Source: Bacillus sp. MUM 116 (GTDB lineage: Bacteria; Bacillota; Bacilli; Bacillales; Cytobacillaceae). From it: 37,509 nt of DNA. The notes beneath the pieces were generated by a model. It saw nothing but the letters and a program-made list of their open reading frames with translations, had not been told where the DNA came from and searched no databases. The translations under genes and the position numbers were made by a program. The DNA is taken from contig NZ_MLYR01000056.1 of NCBI RefSeq assembly GCF_001866655.1, positions 1-37,509 of the forward strand, written 5' to 3'. Each line of letters begins with the position of its first letter. The stretch's first letter is position 1. Below are positions 7,619 to 15,272 of this stretch, piece by piece.

Positions 7619-7996
7619 CTATTTATCTTCTCTCAACAAATAATCATTTCCGTCCTGGTCTTTGAAAGAGAACATGGTACCAAACGGCATCCGCATCATT
7701 TCGTCTACTTTGACACCGTTTTGTTTCATTTTTTCATAGGCGGATTCAATGGTGGTTGTGCTAAAAAGAATCGATGGGTGGGAGACTTTTGATGGGTCAT
7801 GTTGCTCCATCGCTTCCTTCGCATAGAGAACTAAAGTGGTAAATTCATCTTCGCTTGGTCCGACTTCAATCCAGGAGAAGTCTGGTCCCATCGGCTGCTC
7901 CATTTTTAAAACAAAACCAACCTTATTGATCCAAAAATCTTTTGCCTCTTCTTGATCTTTTACATATACGGTTACTTTACCAATTTTATTAATCAT
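7619..7996 (-). CDS. VOC family protein
   Basis: A 125-residue glyoxalase/bleomycin-resistance-fold protein, with VYVKDQEEAKDFWINKVGFVL (10-30) and FSFKDQDGNDYLLRE near the end. Where metal-dependent relatives carry His and Glu, this protein has Lys/Val near position 7-8 and Leu near the C-terminus. It may therefore bind a ligand without the usual metal site. The ribosome site AAGGAGC precedes the ATG by about 8 bases. It is not related closely enough to its VOC neighbour to be a recent duplicate. Confidence 0.8.
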   Translation of the reverse strand: MINKIGKVTVYVKDQEEAKDFWINKVGFVLKMEQPMGPDFSWIEVGPSEDEFTTLVLYAKEAMEQHDPSKVSHPSILFSTTTIESAYEKMKQNGVKVDEMMRMPFGTMFSFKDQDGNDYLLREDK

Positions 7997-8298
7997 AAAG
8001 AAAAGCTCCTTTTTTCCAATTTGCTGAATTTAGTTTATCAGCCCAATATCGTAAAAGCAATTTTGGAGTTAAACCAAATGGGGAAGGTTTCAAGAAACAA
8101 TGGAAGAACTTAGAGCGATAAATTATTTAAAAGGTTCTTAATATTATGGTACATTATTTAAGGTGAATTTAAATGATTATAAAAGACTTATTTTCAAATT
8201 TTTGAGTATTAGTATCTCTACTTTATATGTATAGTCAATTGATATTGATTTTTCAAGAAAATAACATTTCCATAGTTACTAAGAAAAAGGGTGATTAG
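7997..8298 (+). promoter_or_regulatory. Intergenic region with candidate sigma-A promoter
   Basis: An AT-rich gap of about 300 bp between divergent genes. The best promoter for the transporter is TTGATA (8239-8244), a 17-bp spacer and TAACAT (8262-8267). No operator or conserved RNA structure was recognised. Confidence 0.4.
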
Positions 8299-9078
8299 AT
8301 GCCATTTGATTTAGATTTATCGGTATTGATTCTTTTAATTGTATTTGGCTTTTTAGCTGCTTTTATTGATTCGGTTGTCGGTGGGGGCGGTCTAATTGCA
8401 TTACCTGCTTTGTTGTTTACGGGTCTAACGCCGGCGGCAGCAGTTGCAACGAATAAATTAGCTGGGTCGATTGGTTCTTTAACAAGTACGATTATGTTTT
8501 ATCGTTCAGGTGAGATCCAGTTAAAATCGGTTTATAAGTTGTTTCCACTTACGTTTTTCGGCTCAATGATTGGGGCGTGGACCGTCCATTTAATGGATCC
8601 AACGCTGCTAAAGCCTCTTATGCTGGTTATGCTTGCGTCAGTTGCGATTTATACTATTTTTAAAAAAGATTGGGGCAGTATTTCCACTTACAAGAAATTA
8701 TCTACCTACCACTACATTATTTTTGCAATTTCCATTTTTGCAATTGGTTTTTATGACGGGTTTTTAGGGCCAGGAACAGGTTCATTCTTAATGTTTGCGT
8801 TTTTAATGATTGGCTTCGATTTTTTAAAAGCTGCAGGGAATGCCAAGTTTTTAAACTTCGGAAGTAATATAGCTGCCCTCATCATGTTCATTTATCTAGG
8901 ACAAGTTCATTATGCCTATGGGATTCCTATGGGCTTGGCACAAATAGCTGGTTCTATTTATGGTTCGAAATTTGCGATTAAACGGGGAAGTGGGTACGTC
9001 CGTACCCTTTTTATTATTGTTACCTTTTTATTATTGGCAAAAAATACGTATGATTATTTTTTAACTCATAAATTTTAA
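8299..9078 (+). CDS. TSUP family (TauE/SafE) membrane transporter
   Basis: A 259-residue polytopic membrane protein with about eight hydrophobic helices. The N-terminal signature FLAAFIDSVVGGGGLIALPALL and the internal repeat IFAIGFYDGFLGPGTGSFLMF are typical of the TSUP/TauE-SafE family, formerly DUF81. Members export or import small anions such as sulfite, sulfoacetate or organosulfonates, and the substrate here is unknown. AAAGGGTGATT lies before the ATG. The gene is single, with no sulfur-metabolism neighbours that would narrow the role. Confidence 0.88.
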   Translation: MPFDLDLSVLILLIVFGFLAAFIDSVVGGGGLIALPALLFTGLTPAAAVATNKLAGSIGSLTSTIMFYRSGEIQLKSVYKLFPLTFFGSMIGAWTVHLMDPTLLKPLMLVMLASVAIYTIFKKDWGSISTYKKLSTYHYIIFAISIFAIGFYDGFLGPGTGSFLMFAFLMIGFDFLKAAGNAKFLNFGSNIAALIMFIYLGQVHYAYGIPMGLAQIAGSIYGSKFAIKRGSGYVRTLFIIVTFLLLAKNTYDYFLTHKF

Positions 9079-9143
9079 TACTAAAACAAACTGCCAGACC
9101 AATGTTTTATAGATGAGTTCATTAGATTACCCTATTAAATAAC

Positions 9144-9152
9144 TGTTATACT
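9144..9152 (+). promoter_or_regulatory. Extended -10 element upstream of galE
   Basis: TGTTATACT is an extended -10 (TGN plus TATACT) 53 bases before the galE start. No good -35 is seen, which extended -10 promoters can tolerate. Confidence 0.4.
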
Positions 9153-9204
9153 TTAGAAGAGGCTTCTTTATTGAGTAGTAAGTTTTAGAAAAGGAGAAAA
9201 GAAT

Positions 9205-10176
9205 ATGATACTTGTTGTTGGTGGGGCAGGATATATTGGCAGCCATCTTGTGAAGGAACTGGTAGAAACTGAAGAAGTGATTGTGCTTGATAATTTGTCG
9301 ACTGGACATCGGGAGGCAGTGGACCAACGGGCGGTTTTTGTAAAAGGCGACCTTGGTGATAAAGAAGATTTGGAAATGATTTTTTCAAGCTATCCAATCA
9401 AGGCGGTTATGCATTTTGCTGCCTATAGCTTAGTGGGCGAGTCAGTGGTTGAGCCAGCGAAATATTATCAAAATAATGTGGCGGCTACATTGACATTGTT
9501 GCAAACAATGATGAAGTATAAGGTGAAAAACTTTATTTTTTCTTCCACAGCAGCAACATACGGTATACCAGATGTGGAGATTATAGATGAGACTACGGTG
9601 ACCTCGCCAATTAATCCGTACGGCCGTTCGAAATTAATGATTGAGCAAATTCTTGCTGATTTTAGAAATGCATACGGCCTGAACTATGTGGTCCTTCGTT
9701 ACTTTAATGCGGCAGGAGCACATGGGTCAGGAGAAATCGGTGAAAGCCATAACCCGGAAACTCACTTAATTCCGATTGTTCTCCAGCAGTTATTAGGAAC
9801 TCGGGAAAAGGTAGCAGTGTTCGGGTCTGACTATGATACCCATGACGGCACTTGTATCCGTGATTATATCCATGTAACAGATTTGGCCAATGCACATATT
9901 CGTGCGCTTGAAGCACTTTTAACCGGAAAGAAATCGGCAGAGGTTTATAATCTTGGGAATGGACTTGGTTATTCGGTTAAAGAAGTGATTGAAACCTGTG
10001 AAAAAGTGACCGGCTTGAAGGCAAATGTTGAAATGGCAGACCGTCGTGCAGGAGACCCGGCAAGACTCGTAGCTTCCTCGGAAAAAATCTTTGGTGAACT
10101 TGGCTGGAAAGCAGAACGGAACTTGGAGCAAATCATTGCCACAGCGTGGGAGTGGCATCAGAATCAGAAGTTTTAA
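9205..10176 (+). CDS. galE: UDP-glucose 4-epimerase
   Basis: A 323-residue extended short-chain dehydrogenase. It has the NAD-binding GGAGYIG (6-12), the SST segment at 113-115 and the catalytic YGRSK (Tyr139, Lys143), all typical of GalE. RYFNAAGAH and DGTCIRDYIHVTDLA are further family blocks. It interconverts UDP-glucose and UDP-galactose for galactose use or for wall and exopolysaccharide precursors. AAAAGGAGAAAAG precedes the ATG. The gene stands alone, with its own terminator and without galK/galT, which points toward a cell-envelope role. Confidence 0.95.
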   Translation: MILVVGGAGYIGSHLVKELVETEEVIVLDNLSTGHREAVDQRAVFVKGDLGDKEDLEMIFSSYPIKAVMHFAAYSLVGESVVEPAKYYQNNVAATLTLLQTMMKYKVKNFIFSSTAATYGIPDVEIIDETTVTSPINPYGRSKLMIEQILADFRNAYGLNYVVLRYFNAAGAHGSGEIGESHNPETHLIPIVLQQLLGTREKVAVFGSDYDTHDGTCIRDYIHVTDLANAHIRALEALLTGKKSAEVYNLGNGLGYSVKEVIETCEKVTGLKANVEMADRRAGDPARLVASSEKIFGELGWKAERNLEQIIATAWEWHQNQKF

Positions 10177-10182
10177 ATAGAA

Positions 10183-10219
10183 AGAACCTTGTCTGTTTAT
10201 AAGGACAAGGTTCTATTTT
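10183..10219. terminator. Terminator between galE and the EAL/HDOD gene
   Basis: A perfect 11-bp stem AGAACCTTGTC/GACAAGGTTCT with a 10-nt loop, then ATTTTG. It can serve both convergent genes. Confidence 0.85.
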
Positions 10220-10296
10220 GCTTATCATACATTTTTAAAAGGAGATCTTCAGAGTCTACATTATTTCGCAGAAATTAACTAAAAGTTTTTATTCTA

Positions 10297-11523
10297 TTAT
10301 ATCTTTAACTGACTCGCCCATTTAAAAGCGTCTTGATAGGAACGTATAGCATTATAAACATCAATTTGCAATTTTGTACACCAGAAGTCCACATCTTCCC
10401 AAACACCTTTTTCAATGGAGATCACTAAATCAAGTATATCTTTCATCTGATTAGGATTACCATTTAATGCTTCACAGATATCTTCATGGAGGGGCATTAA
10501 ATTTAATACCTCTTCCATTTCCATACCTAACAACACATCCATTAAAGAAAACATTCCAGTTAGGAAATACGAAGATGATTCTTTTCGTTTATTTTTATGT
10601 AATGCAACAAGCTCACACATTTTTGCTCTTGTAAGGCTATTGTTAAGTATTTCCAAAGACCATTCGCTTTTTCCGGCAACATTCCCCCTGATTGAAAGTA
10701 TATAGAGCCATTTTTTTAGCTCATTCATACCAAGGCGGATAATCGCTTGTCTTATTGAGTTTATTTTGCTTTTTGCACGATAGGCTGGTGAGTTAATAAG
10801 TTTAAGGAGCTTATACGATAAAGATAAGTCTTGCTCAATTAATTGTGTAATAAAATTAAGGTCTGGTTCATCGGATGATAAATGGTTAATGATGATCAGA
10901 CAATTTTGGATATTCTCAGGTACATCACGAGTAGAAAGAATGACGGGTTTGGAAAAAAAATAACCTTGAAAATATTCATAGCCATTTTTAATTGCCGAAT
11001 CGAATTCCTCTTTTGTTTCGATTTTTTCAGCGAGCAATTTAATATTGTAATTTTTTGAAAGTACTTCTATTACTTTTCTCGCTTGCATAGAAGTAATTCT
11101 AAAATCAACCTTAATTATATCGGCATATTCTAATAAGGAAAGAAAATATGGGTTATCTTTTTGTAAAATAAAATCATCAAGTGCAATTTGGTATCCCTTG
11201 TTTTTTAATTCTTTGCATATTTCTAATAATTCTGGATTTATCTCAACTGTTTCCAATATTTCAACTACAATTTCGTTAGGATTGAAAAAGGTAGGTACCC
11301 TTTGTTGTAGCAGTCCTTCAGTAAAATTAATAAAACATGGTTTACCCTTTGAAAGTTCTTCAATTCCTATATTTATAAAACTATTAATAATTACATCTGT
11401 TGTAGCCACATCACCGTTTATATCAGGATAAGTATTCTCTTGGTTGTTTCTATAAAGAAGCTCGTATGCAAAAATTTCCTTTTTTTTTGTGAATATTGGC
11501 TGCCTTGCGACAAAAACCTCCAT
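10297..11523 (-). CDS. EAL and HDOD domain protein (YuxH-like)
   Basis: A 408-residue two-domain protein. Residues 1-195 are an EAL domain with ELL (21-23) in place of EAL. Several catalytic-type positions remain (Asn66, Glu88, Asp116-Asp117, Lys138, Glu166, Gln186), but loop 6 reads DDFILQKDN instead of DDFGTGYSS. Cyclic-di-GMP hydrolysis is therefore doubtful, and ligand sensing is an alternative. Residues about 200-390 form an HDOD domain (LIEQDLSLSYKLLKLINSPAYR and IRQAIIRLGMNELKKWL), linked in other bacteria to signalling and motility control. B. subtilis YuxH has the same architecture. GAGGGGGATT precedes the ATG. Monocistronic. Confidence 0.9.
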   Translation of the reverse strand: MEVFVARQPIFTKKKEIFAYELLYRNNQENTYPDINGDVATTDVIINSFINIGIEELSKGKPCFINFTEGLLQQRVPTFFNPNEIVVEILETVEINPELLEICKELKNKGYQIALDDFILQKDNPYFLSLLEYADIIKVDFRITSMQARKVIEVLSKNYNIKLLAEKIETKEEFDSAIKNGYEYFQGYFFSKPVILSTRDVPENIQNCLIIINHLSSDEPDLNFITQLIEQDLSLSYKLLKLINSPAYRAKSKINSIRQAIIRLGMNELKKWLYILSIRGNVAGKSEWSLEILNNSLTRAKMCELVALHKNKRKESSSYFLTGMFSLMDVLLGMEMEEVLNLMPLHEDICEALNGNPNQMKDILDLVISIEKGVWEDVDFWCTKLQIDVYNAIRSYQDAFKWASQLKI

Positions 11524-12068
11524 TCTAATCCCCCTCTAGCTAGCAAAATCTCAAAAATTATTGTATATACAAGGTATAAAATAGTTATTAGAAGCAGTAT
11601 CAGTTTTACAAAATAGAAATTAATTATTTCGAATATCTAATTACAATATATAGTAAAATAGTCGGAGGCTCAATGTATTTACAAATTTTTTGGAAATGAA
11701 TATGAAAGATTATAGTTAGAGTGGTATTTTCTATTTACTTGATTTTTTATAAAGTGGTAAGTGATAGTAAAAGCTGCAAGATGACTCAATTTTTTACCAT
11801 TTGGTCATTCCTATTTTTGCTTAGAAAAAAGATCACCCTCCGCTGTCAGAAACAAAGGGTGATTCTCGTATAAAAGGGAATAGTTTTATATGTTTAGATG
11901 GCAATCTAGTTATAGGATTAATTTATAGGGAAAAAGTAGTGCTTCCTGTGAATTTTGCCACGAATATTTTACTGTATTTTAACAACTATTTAAATAGAGT
12001 TCGGGTAAAACGTAACTCCTCCTGGAAAGCTAAAGGAACCTTCTGAGTTCCGCGAAAAGTTTAAAATA
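11524..12068. other. Intergenic region with an isolated hairpin
   Basis: About 550 bp of AT-rich DNA with no convincing gene. The one structure is an 8-bp stem ATCACCCT/AGGGTGAT at 11832-11863, followed on the minus strand by CTTTTTT. It looks like a second terminator reading leftward. A small GGAAC/GTTCC hairpin lies near 12035-12055. Confidence 0.5.
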
Positions 12069-12088
12069 GGGGCCTTTTACCAAGGCCC
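12069..12088 (-). terminator. Terminator of the 60-codon ORF
   Basis: Stem GGGGCCTT/AAGGCCCC with a 4-nt loop, followed on the minus strand by TATTTT, directly after the stop codon. Confidence 0.75.
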
Positions 12089-12095
12089 CGTCATT

Positions 12096-12278
12096 CTATA
12101 ATCTATTCAAATAGTGATCATACATTTTTAAACACTCTAGAAGTTCCGTTTTATAAACCATAAGTGCCTTTTTTACAATTTCGGAATGATTTTTGGTTAG
12201 TTCCCGGTTACATTCCTCTAAATCTAGTGTTTTCATAACCGTTAGTTCATGATAAATACTGGATAAATCTCTGCTCAT
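12096..12278 (-). CDS. Small hypothetical helical protein
   Basis: About 60 residues with no recognised family. It is predicted mostly helical and charged (SRDLSSIYHELTVMKTLDLE, then NRELTKNHSEIVKKAL), possibly a short coiled coil, and soluble. The ATG at 12278 is preferred because GGGGA lies nine bases upstream. A TTG at 12299 and an ATG at 12287 are alternatives with poorer ribosome sites. A terminator follows immediately, which supports a real gene. It lies just downstream of the universal stress protein gene in the same direction. Confidence 0.6.
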   Translation of the reverse strand: MSRDLSSIYHELTVMKTLDLEECNRELTKNHSEIVKKALMVYKTELLECLKMYDHYLNRL

Positions 12279-12372
12279 TTTCTCCATTCCCCACTTCAAT
12301 TTGTAATCTGTTTATTCGATTAGCATCGCCAAGATTCATGTTTTTTAAACAGAAATGGGGGCAGGATAGCTG

Positions 12373-12810
12373 TTATTTAACGATGTACACTGGGCATGGA
12401 GATTTTTGAACAACATAATGGCTGACGCTGCCCAAGAATAGTTCTTTTAATCCACTCAATCCACGGCTTCCCATTACAACAAGATCGGCATTTTCTTCTA
12501 CGATGAAATCGACAATCGACATGGCGGGGCTTCCTTCAATAATAATGGTTCTTACTTTGTTTGGAAGGCCGGACATCTTTTCTTTTACCTCATTGAGCAT
12601 TTCTTTGGCTTCAGCCAGCTGTGCTTGACGCACAGGGTCAGTGTCAAAATTGACGTAGTTATAGATGGTCGTTTGTGTATTCACAACGGTGACAACATTC
12701 ACTTCGATTCTTTCATCTTGCTTGGCCAGTGTAATGGCTGTTTCCAACGCTCTCTTACTTAATTCAGAATGATCATACGGAACCACAATTCTTGAGCAAA
12801 TTGTTAACAT
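12373..12810 (-). CDS. Universal stress protein (UspA family)
   Basis: A 145-residue single-domain Usp. The nucleotide-binding signature G-2X-G-9X-G-S is present as Gly114, Gly117 and Gly127-Ser128 (GSRGLSG through LGSVS), with the N-terminal RIVVPYDHS and C-terminal CPVYIVK strands. An ATP-binding rather than non-binding subtype is expected. It is a cytoplasmic stress-adaptation protein whose client is unknown. The start is set at the ATG at 12810, nine bases after GGGAGG. The ATG three codons earlier would touch that ribosome site. Confidence 0.9.
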   Translation of the reverse strand: MLTICSRIVVPYDHSELSKRALETAITLAKQDERIEVNVVTVVNTQTTIYNYVNFDTDPVRQAQLAEAKEMLNEVKEKMSGLPNKVRTIIIEGSPAMSIVDFIVEENADLVVMGSRGLSGLKELFLGSVSHYVVQKSPCPVYIVK

Positions 12811-12971
12811 CTTCTTCATCCTCCCAGTTAATCAAAATTCCTCTTCCTTACCTTCATTGTATCAGCAGAAATGAACGGATAACTCACTAAACTTTGACAA
12901 TATTAAGGCAATGTAAAGGGAGTATGGTGCCTGTCTTTAAAGTCGTATTGGAAGGAGAAAAAGCCTGGAAA

Positions 12972-13004
12972 AAGAAAAAGTGTCCTTGAAGGTCACTTTT
13001 TCTT
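12972..13004. terminator. Hairpin with 11-bp stem
   Basis: AAGAAAAAGTG/CACTTTTTCTT with a loop of about 11 nt, next to a degraded dispersed-hairpin copy at 13005-13039. No gene ends directly at it, so its role is unclear. Confidence 0.5.
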
Positions 13005-13039
13005 GTGGTGGTGACAGGCACCGCTCGATTTTTGTCGGA
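13005..13039. repeat. Dispersed hairpin family, partial copy 2
   Basis: GGTGACAGGCACC core followed by GCTCGATTTTTGTCGGA. The left flank has been lost or replaced. A further core fragment, ATGGTGCCTGTC, lies at 12924-12935. Confidence 0.6.
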
Positions 13040-13046
13040 AATAAAA

Positions 13047-13078
13047 AAACATTCTGGGTACTTGCCCTGAATGCTTTT
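13047..13078 (-). terminator. Terminator of ywbE
   Basis: AAAACATTCTGGG paired imperfectly with CCCTGAATGCTTTTT around the loop TACTTG. It lies at the stop codon of the minus-strand gene. Confidence 0.6.
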
Positions 13079-13275
13079 TATGTATTATGGATTGCTTGGA
13101 CTCGTCCAATTTGTCCGTTTGTCAGTCTTACTTTGATTCCATGGGGATGGGTGGCAGATTTGGTGAGGATATCTTTTACAATGCCTCTAGTTCGTTTTCC
13201 TGTTCTTTGATCTGCTTTTAATACGATATCAACCATCATTCCCGGTAAAACGTCTTTGCGGTTTTGTCCGTTCAT
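13078..13275 (-). CDS. ywbE: YwbE family protein
   Basis: A 65-residue protein that closely matches the small conserved Bacillus YwbE family (start MNGQNRKDVLPGM, core KADQRTGKRTRGIVKDIL, ending HPHGIKVRLTNGQIGRVQ). The family looks like a small beta-barrel (KOW/SH3-like) and its role is unknown. The preceding gene stops only four bases before this ATG (TAG, then TGAA, ATG) and no strong ribosome site lies between, so translation is probably coupled. Confidence 0.88.
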   Translation of the reverse strand: MNGQNRKDVLPGMMVDIVLKADQRTGKRTRGIVKDILTKSATHPHGIKVRLTNGQIGRVQAIHNT

Positions 13276-13279
13276 TTCA

Positions 13280-13474
13280 CTACACGCCCATTTTTCTACG
13301 GGTATTGCTAGTTTTTTTCGTTTGTTGGCTTTTCATTTTTTTTGTAGAAAGGTCGCCAGTTGTTTTTCCTTTACCAGCGGAGTTCTGATTCTTTTTGTTT
13401 TCAAGCTGCTGTTTCATGGCCTCTTGGAGGCTAATCTTCTTTTTGGGAGCTTCCGTTTGATTGTTTTCAGTCAT
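13280..13474 (-). CDS. Small basic hydrophilic protein upstream of ywbE
   Basis: 64 residues, very rich in Lys, Gln, Ser and Thr, with no hydrophobic core (ISLQEAMKQQLENKKNQNSAG, then repeated KKMKSQQTKK). Probably disordered, and possibly nucleic-acid binding judged from charge alone. AAGGAGG lies before the ATG. It is the first gene of a two-gene unit with ywbE, four bases apart, so the two products may share a task. No family was recognised. Confidence 0.7.
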   Translation of the reverse strand: MTENNQTEAPKKKISLQEAMKQQLENKKNQNSAGKGKTTGDLSTKKMKSQQTKKTSNTRRKMGV

Positions 13475-13677
13475 AGGTACATCCTCCTTTTTTAAATAAG
13501 GTAGTTAGTCCAGTATAATCTATTTTTGGTCATTTAGGAAAGTGGAGGAGGTTAAAATGTTGTCCTATTGTTATTGGGGCAATACTTTAATTAGTTATTT
13601 TATATCTAATCCCTCATAAATCTAAATAGACACTCATAGGTTATTTTAATGACCAAATAAAAGAGGGGGCCGAAAGA

Positions 13678-14481
13678 GTGAAGTATAGAAAGTCGATAGT
13701 AGGAGGTCTTGTGGCAATTGTGGTCTTGTTTCTTGTGTTTTCATCCCTCACAACAGTGCCATCGGGTAATCGCGGAGTTCTATTGCAATTTGGGGCGGTC
13801 CAACCGACGGTTTTATCAGAAGGACTCCATTTTAGGATTCCGTTTATTCAAACGGTTCAGCAGATTGAGGTTCGCGTACAAAAAGAGGAAAGTTCACAAT
13901 CAGCAGCTTCCAAGGATCTTCAGATGGTCACGACCAAAGTGGCGGTAAACTACTCGGTCGATCCTGAAGCTGTCAATAAACTGTACCAACAAATCGGGAT
14001 GGATTATCGTTCCCGAATAGTGGACCCGGCGATTGCCGAGTCGCTCAAAGCGATTACGGCGCGGTACACAGCGGAAGAGCTGATTTCCAAACGCCCAGAA
14101 GTTTCAGCTGAAGTAAAGGATATGCTTAGCAAAAAATTATCGAAATATTATATGGAACTAGAAGATATCAATATTAAAGAATTTGCGTTTAGCGAGGAAT
14201 TTAATAAAGCCATTGAATCCAAACAAACGGCCGAACAGAACGCATTAAAGGCAAAACGGGATTTAGACCGGGTCAAAATCGAAGCCCAGCAGCAAATCAC
14301 GCAAGCGGAAGCAGAAGCCCAAGCCTTAAAATTGAAAAAACTTGAAGTTACCCCGGAACTCATCCAACTAAAACAAATTGAAGTCCAAGAAAAAGCCCTC
14401 GAAAAATGGGATGGAAAGCTGCCAAGTGTGACTGGTGGCGCAACTCCCTTTATCGATGTGAGCGGGATAACGAAGAAATAG
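13678..14481 (+). CDS. SPFH/prohibitin family membrane protein
   Basis: A 267-residue protein with a GTG start behind GAGGGGG. One N-terminal transmembrane segment (about 7-24) is followed by an SPFH/band-7 domain starting at VPSGNRGVLLQFGAV (26-41), with VNYSVDPEAVNKLYQQIG and ITARYTAEELISKR further on. A charged helix (about 185-240; QTAEQNALKAKRDLDRVKIE) is expected to form a coiled coil for ring assembly, as in prohibitins. Such proteins organise membrane microdomains or chaperone membrane proteases. It is distinct from the flotillins YqfA/FloT in being anchored and short. Single gene. Confidence 0.9.
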   Translation: MKYRKSIVGGLVAIVVLFLVFSSLTTVPSGNRGVLLQFGAVQPTVLSEGLHFRIPFIQTVQQIEVRVQKEESSQSAASKDLQMVTTKVAVNYSVDPEAVNKLYQQIGMDYRSRIVDPAIAESLKAITARYTAEELISKRPEVSAEVKDMLSKKLSKYYMELEDINIKEFAFSEEFNKAIESKQTAEQNALKAKRDLDRVKIEAQQQITQAEAEAQALKLKKLEVTPELIQLKQIEVQEKALEKWDGKLPSVTGGATPFIDVSGITKK

Positions 14482-14555
14482 GAGGTAGGGTTTTTGCCGA
14501 CTGCAACAGTCTTTTAAGAACAGGGTAAGCGTTTATTCCTCTCTTTTATTGGACA

Positions 14556-14564
14556 CATACACTA
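14556..14564 (+). promoter_or_regulatory. Candidate sigma-K -10 element
   Basis: CATACACTA matches the mother-cell sigma-K -10 consensus CATANNNTA exactly, 38 bases before the start of a Cys/Pro-rich coat-like gene. The weak -35 requirement (AC) is not clearly met. Confidence 0.45.
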
Positions 14565-14602
14565 TGTTGAATTTAAATTTAGTTTGATGAGGAGAGAGGA
14601 AA

Positions 14603-14872
14603 ATGGAACATATGATTTATAGAAGTTCGAATGTAATGCCCAATTTGACGAATGCACCTGTGAATGTGATGCCTACAAACATTGCTCAGAATGTAGCGCC
14701 GAATATTTTACCTTCAAATATTCTACCAGTTATGCCGGTTGTAGCTCCGCAAATGCAGCCGCAATACTGTATGGTTCCATATTTTCAAGATTATTGTTGC
14801 CCGATGCCAAATCCATGTTGTTGTCCGATGCCTAACCCATGCTGCTGTCCAAGTTTCTTCCCTTGTTGTTAA
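14603..14872 (+). CDS. Cys/Pro-rich protein, probable spore coat component
   Basis: 89 residues. The N-terminal half is rich in Asn, Pro, Val and Met with repeated NxxP motifs (NVMPT, NILPSNILPVMP). The C-terminal 25 residues carry a tandem CCPMPNP/CCCPMPNP repeat ending in FFPCC, with about twelve cysteines in all. Such composition is typical of disulfide cross-linked spore coat or exosporium proteins, although no named family was recognised. GAGGAGAGAGGAAA precedes the ATG. A sigma-K-like -10 upstream and a strong terminator downstream fit a monocistronic, mother-cell gene. The spore role is inferred from composition and promoter. Confidence 0.7.
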   Translation: MEHMIYRSSNVMPNLTNAPVNVMPTNIAQNVAPNILPSNILPVMPVVAPQMQPQYCMVPYFQDYCCPMPNPCCCPMPNPCCCPSFFPCC

Positions 14873-14915
14873 AAAATTGAAGGGAATTGCGAATGGACGC
14901 ACTCCAAAAACCAGG

Positions 14916-14957
14916 AAGGTTCATTTCAGCCAATGGCTGGGATGGGCCTTTCTTTTG
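14916..14957 (+). terminator. Terminator of the coat-like gene
   Basis: A 16-bp stem with several G:U pairs (AAGGTTCATTTCAGCC/GGCTGGGATGGGCCTT), a 3-nt loop, then TCTTTTG. Confidence 0.75.
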
Positions 14958-15074
14958 TGTAAGATATGGATTGATTTATGAATTTTTAAAAAATTAGCCT
15001 GTGATTGAATAGAATCTGTCATTCTAGTTGATATTGAATAGAAAGGATGGAAATCAAAAAAGGGAGAGTTGTTT

Positions 15075-15176
15075 ATGCAAAAATTTGATGAAGAATTTTG
15101 GGAAGAAAAATATGCTCATTTAGGAGCGGTGGCAGCCATAACGGAAATGCTCTATTTTGCAATACATAAAGATTAA
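15075..15176 (+). CDS. Possible 33-residue small protein
   Basis: The ATG follows AAGGGAGAG at a workable distance and opens 33 codons (starting MQKFDEEFWEEKYAHLGA, ending YFAIHKD). The product has an acidic, aromatic first half and a more hydrophobic second half, and could be an amphipathic helix. A dispersed hairpin starts at its stop codon and could act as its terminator. No homologue was recognised, so coding status is uncertain. Confidence 0.45.
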   Translation: MQKFDEEFWEEKYAHLGAVAAITEMLYFAIHKD

Positions 15177-15215
15177 AATTCGACGGTGCCTGGCACCACC
15201 CAAATTTTGTCGGGA
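15176..15215. repeat. Dispersed hairpin family, copy 3
   Basis: Core GGTGCCTGGCACC with left flank AATTCGAC and right flank ACCCAAATTTTGTCGGG. The left arm is shortened. Confidence 0.7.
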
Positions 15216-15219
15216 AAAT

Positions 15220-15257
15220 AAAAGCCCATTTCAGCAGGTTCGCTGGAATGGGCTTTT
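15220..15257 (-). terminator. Terminator of the aldo/keto reductase gene
   Basis: AAAAGCCCATTTCAGC pairs with GCTGGAATGGGCTTTT around a short loop. The U-run reads on the minus strand. Confidence 0.85.
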
Positions 15258-15272
15258 AAGTTTAGTGAAAAA

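Noticed and set aside
12980..13210. 76-codon plus-strand frame
   Set aside because: Antisense to ywbE, which has clear family similarity.
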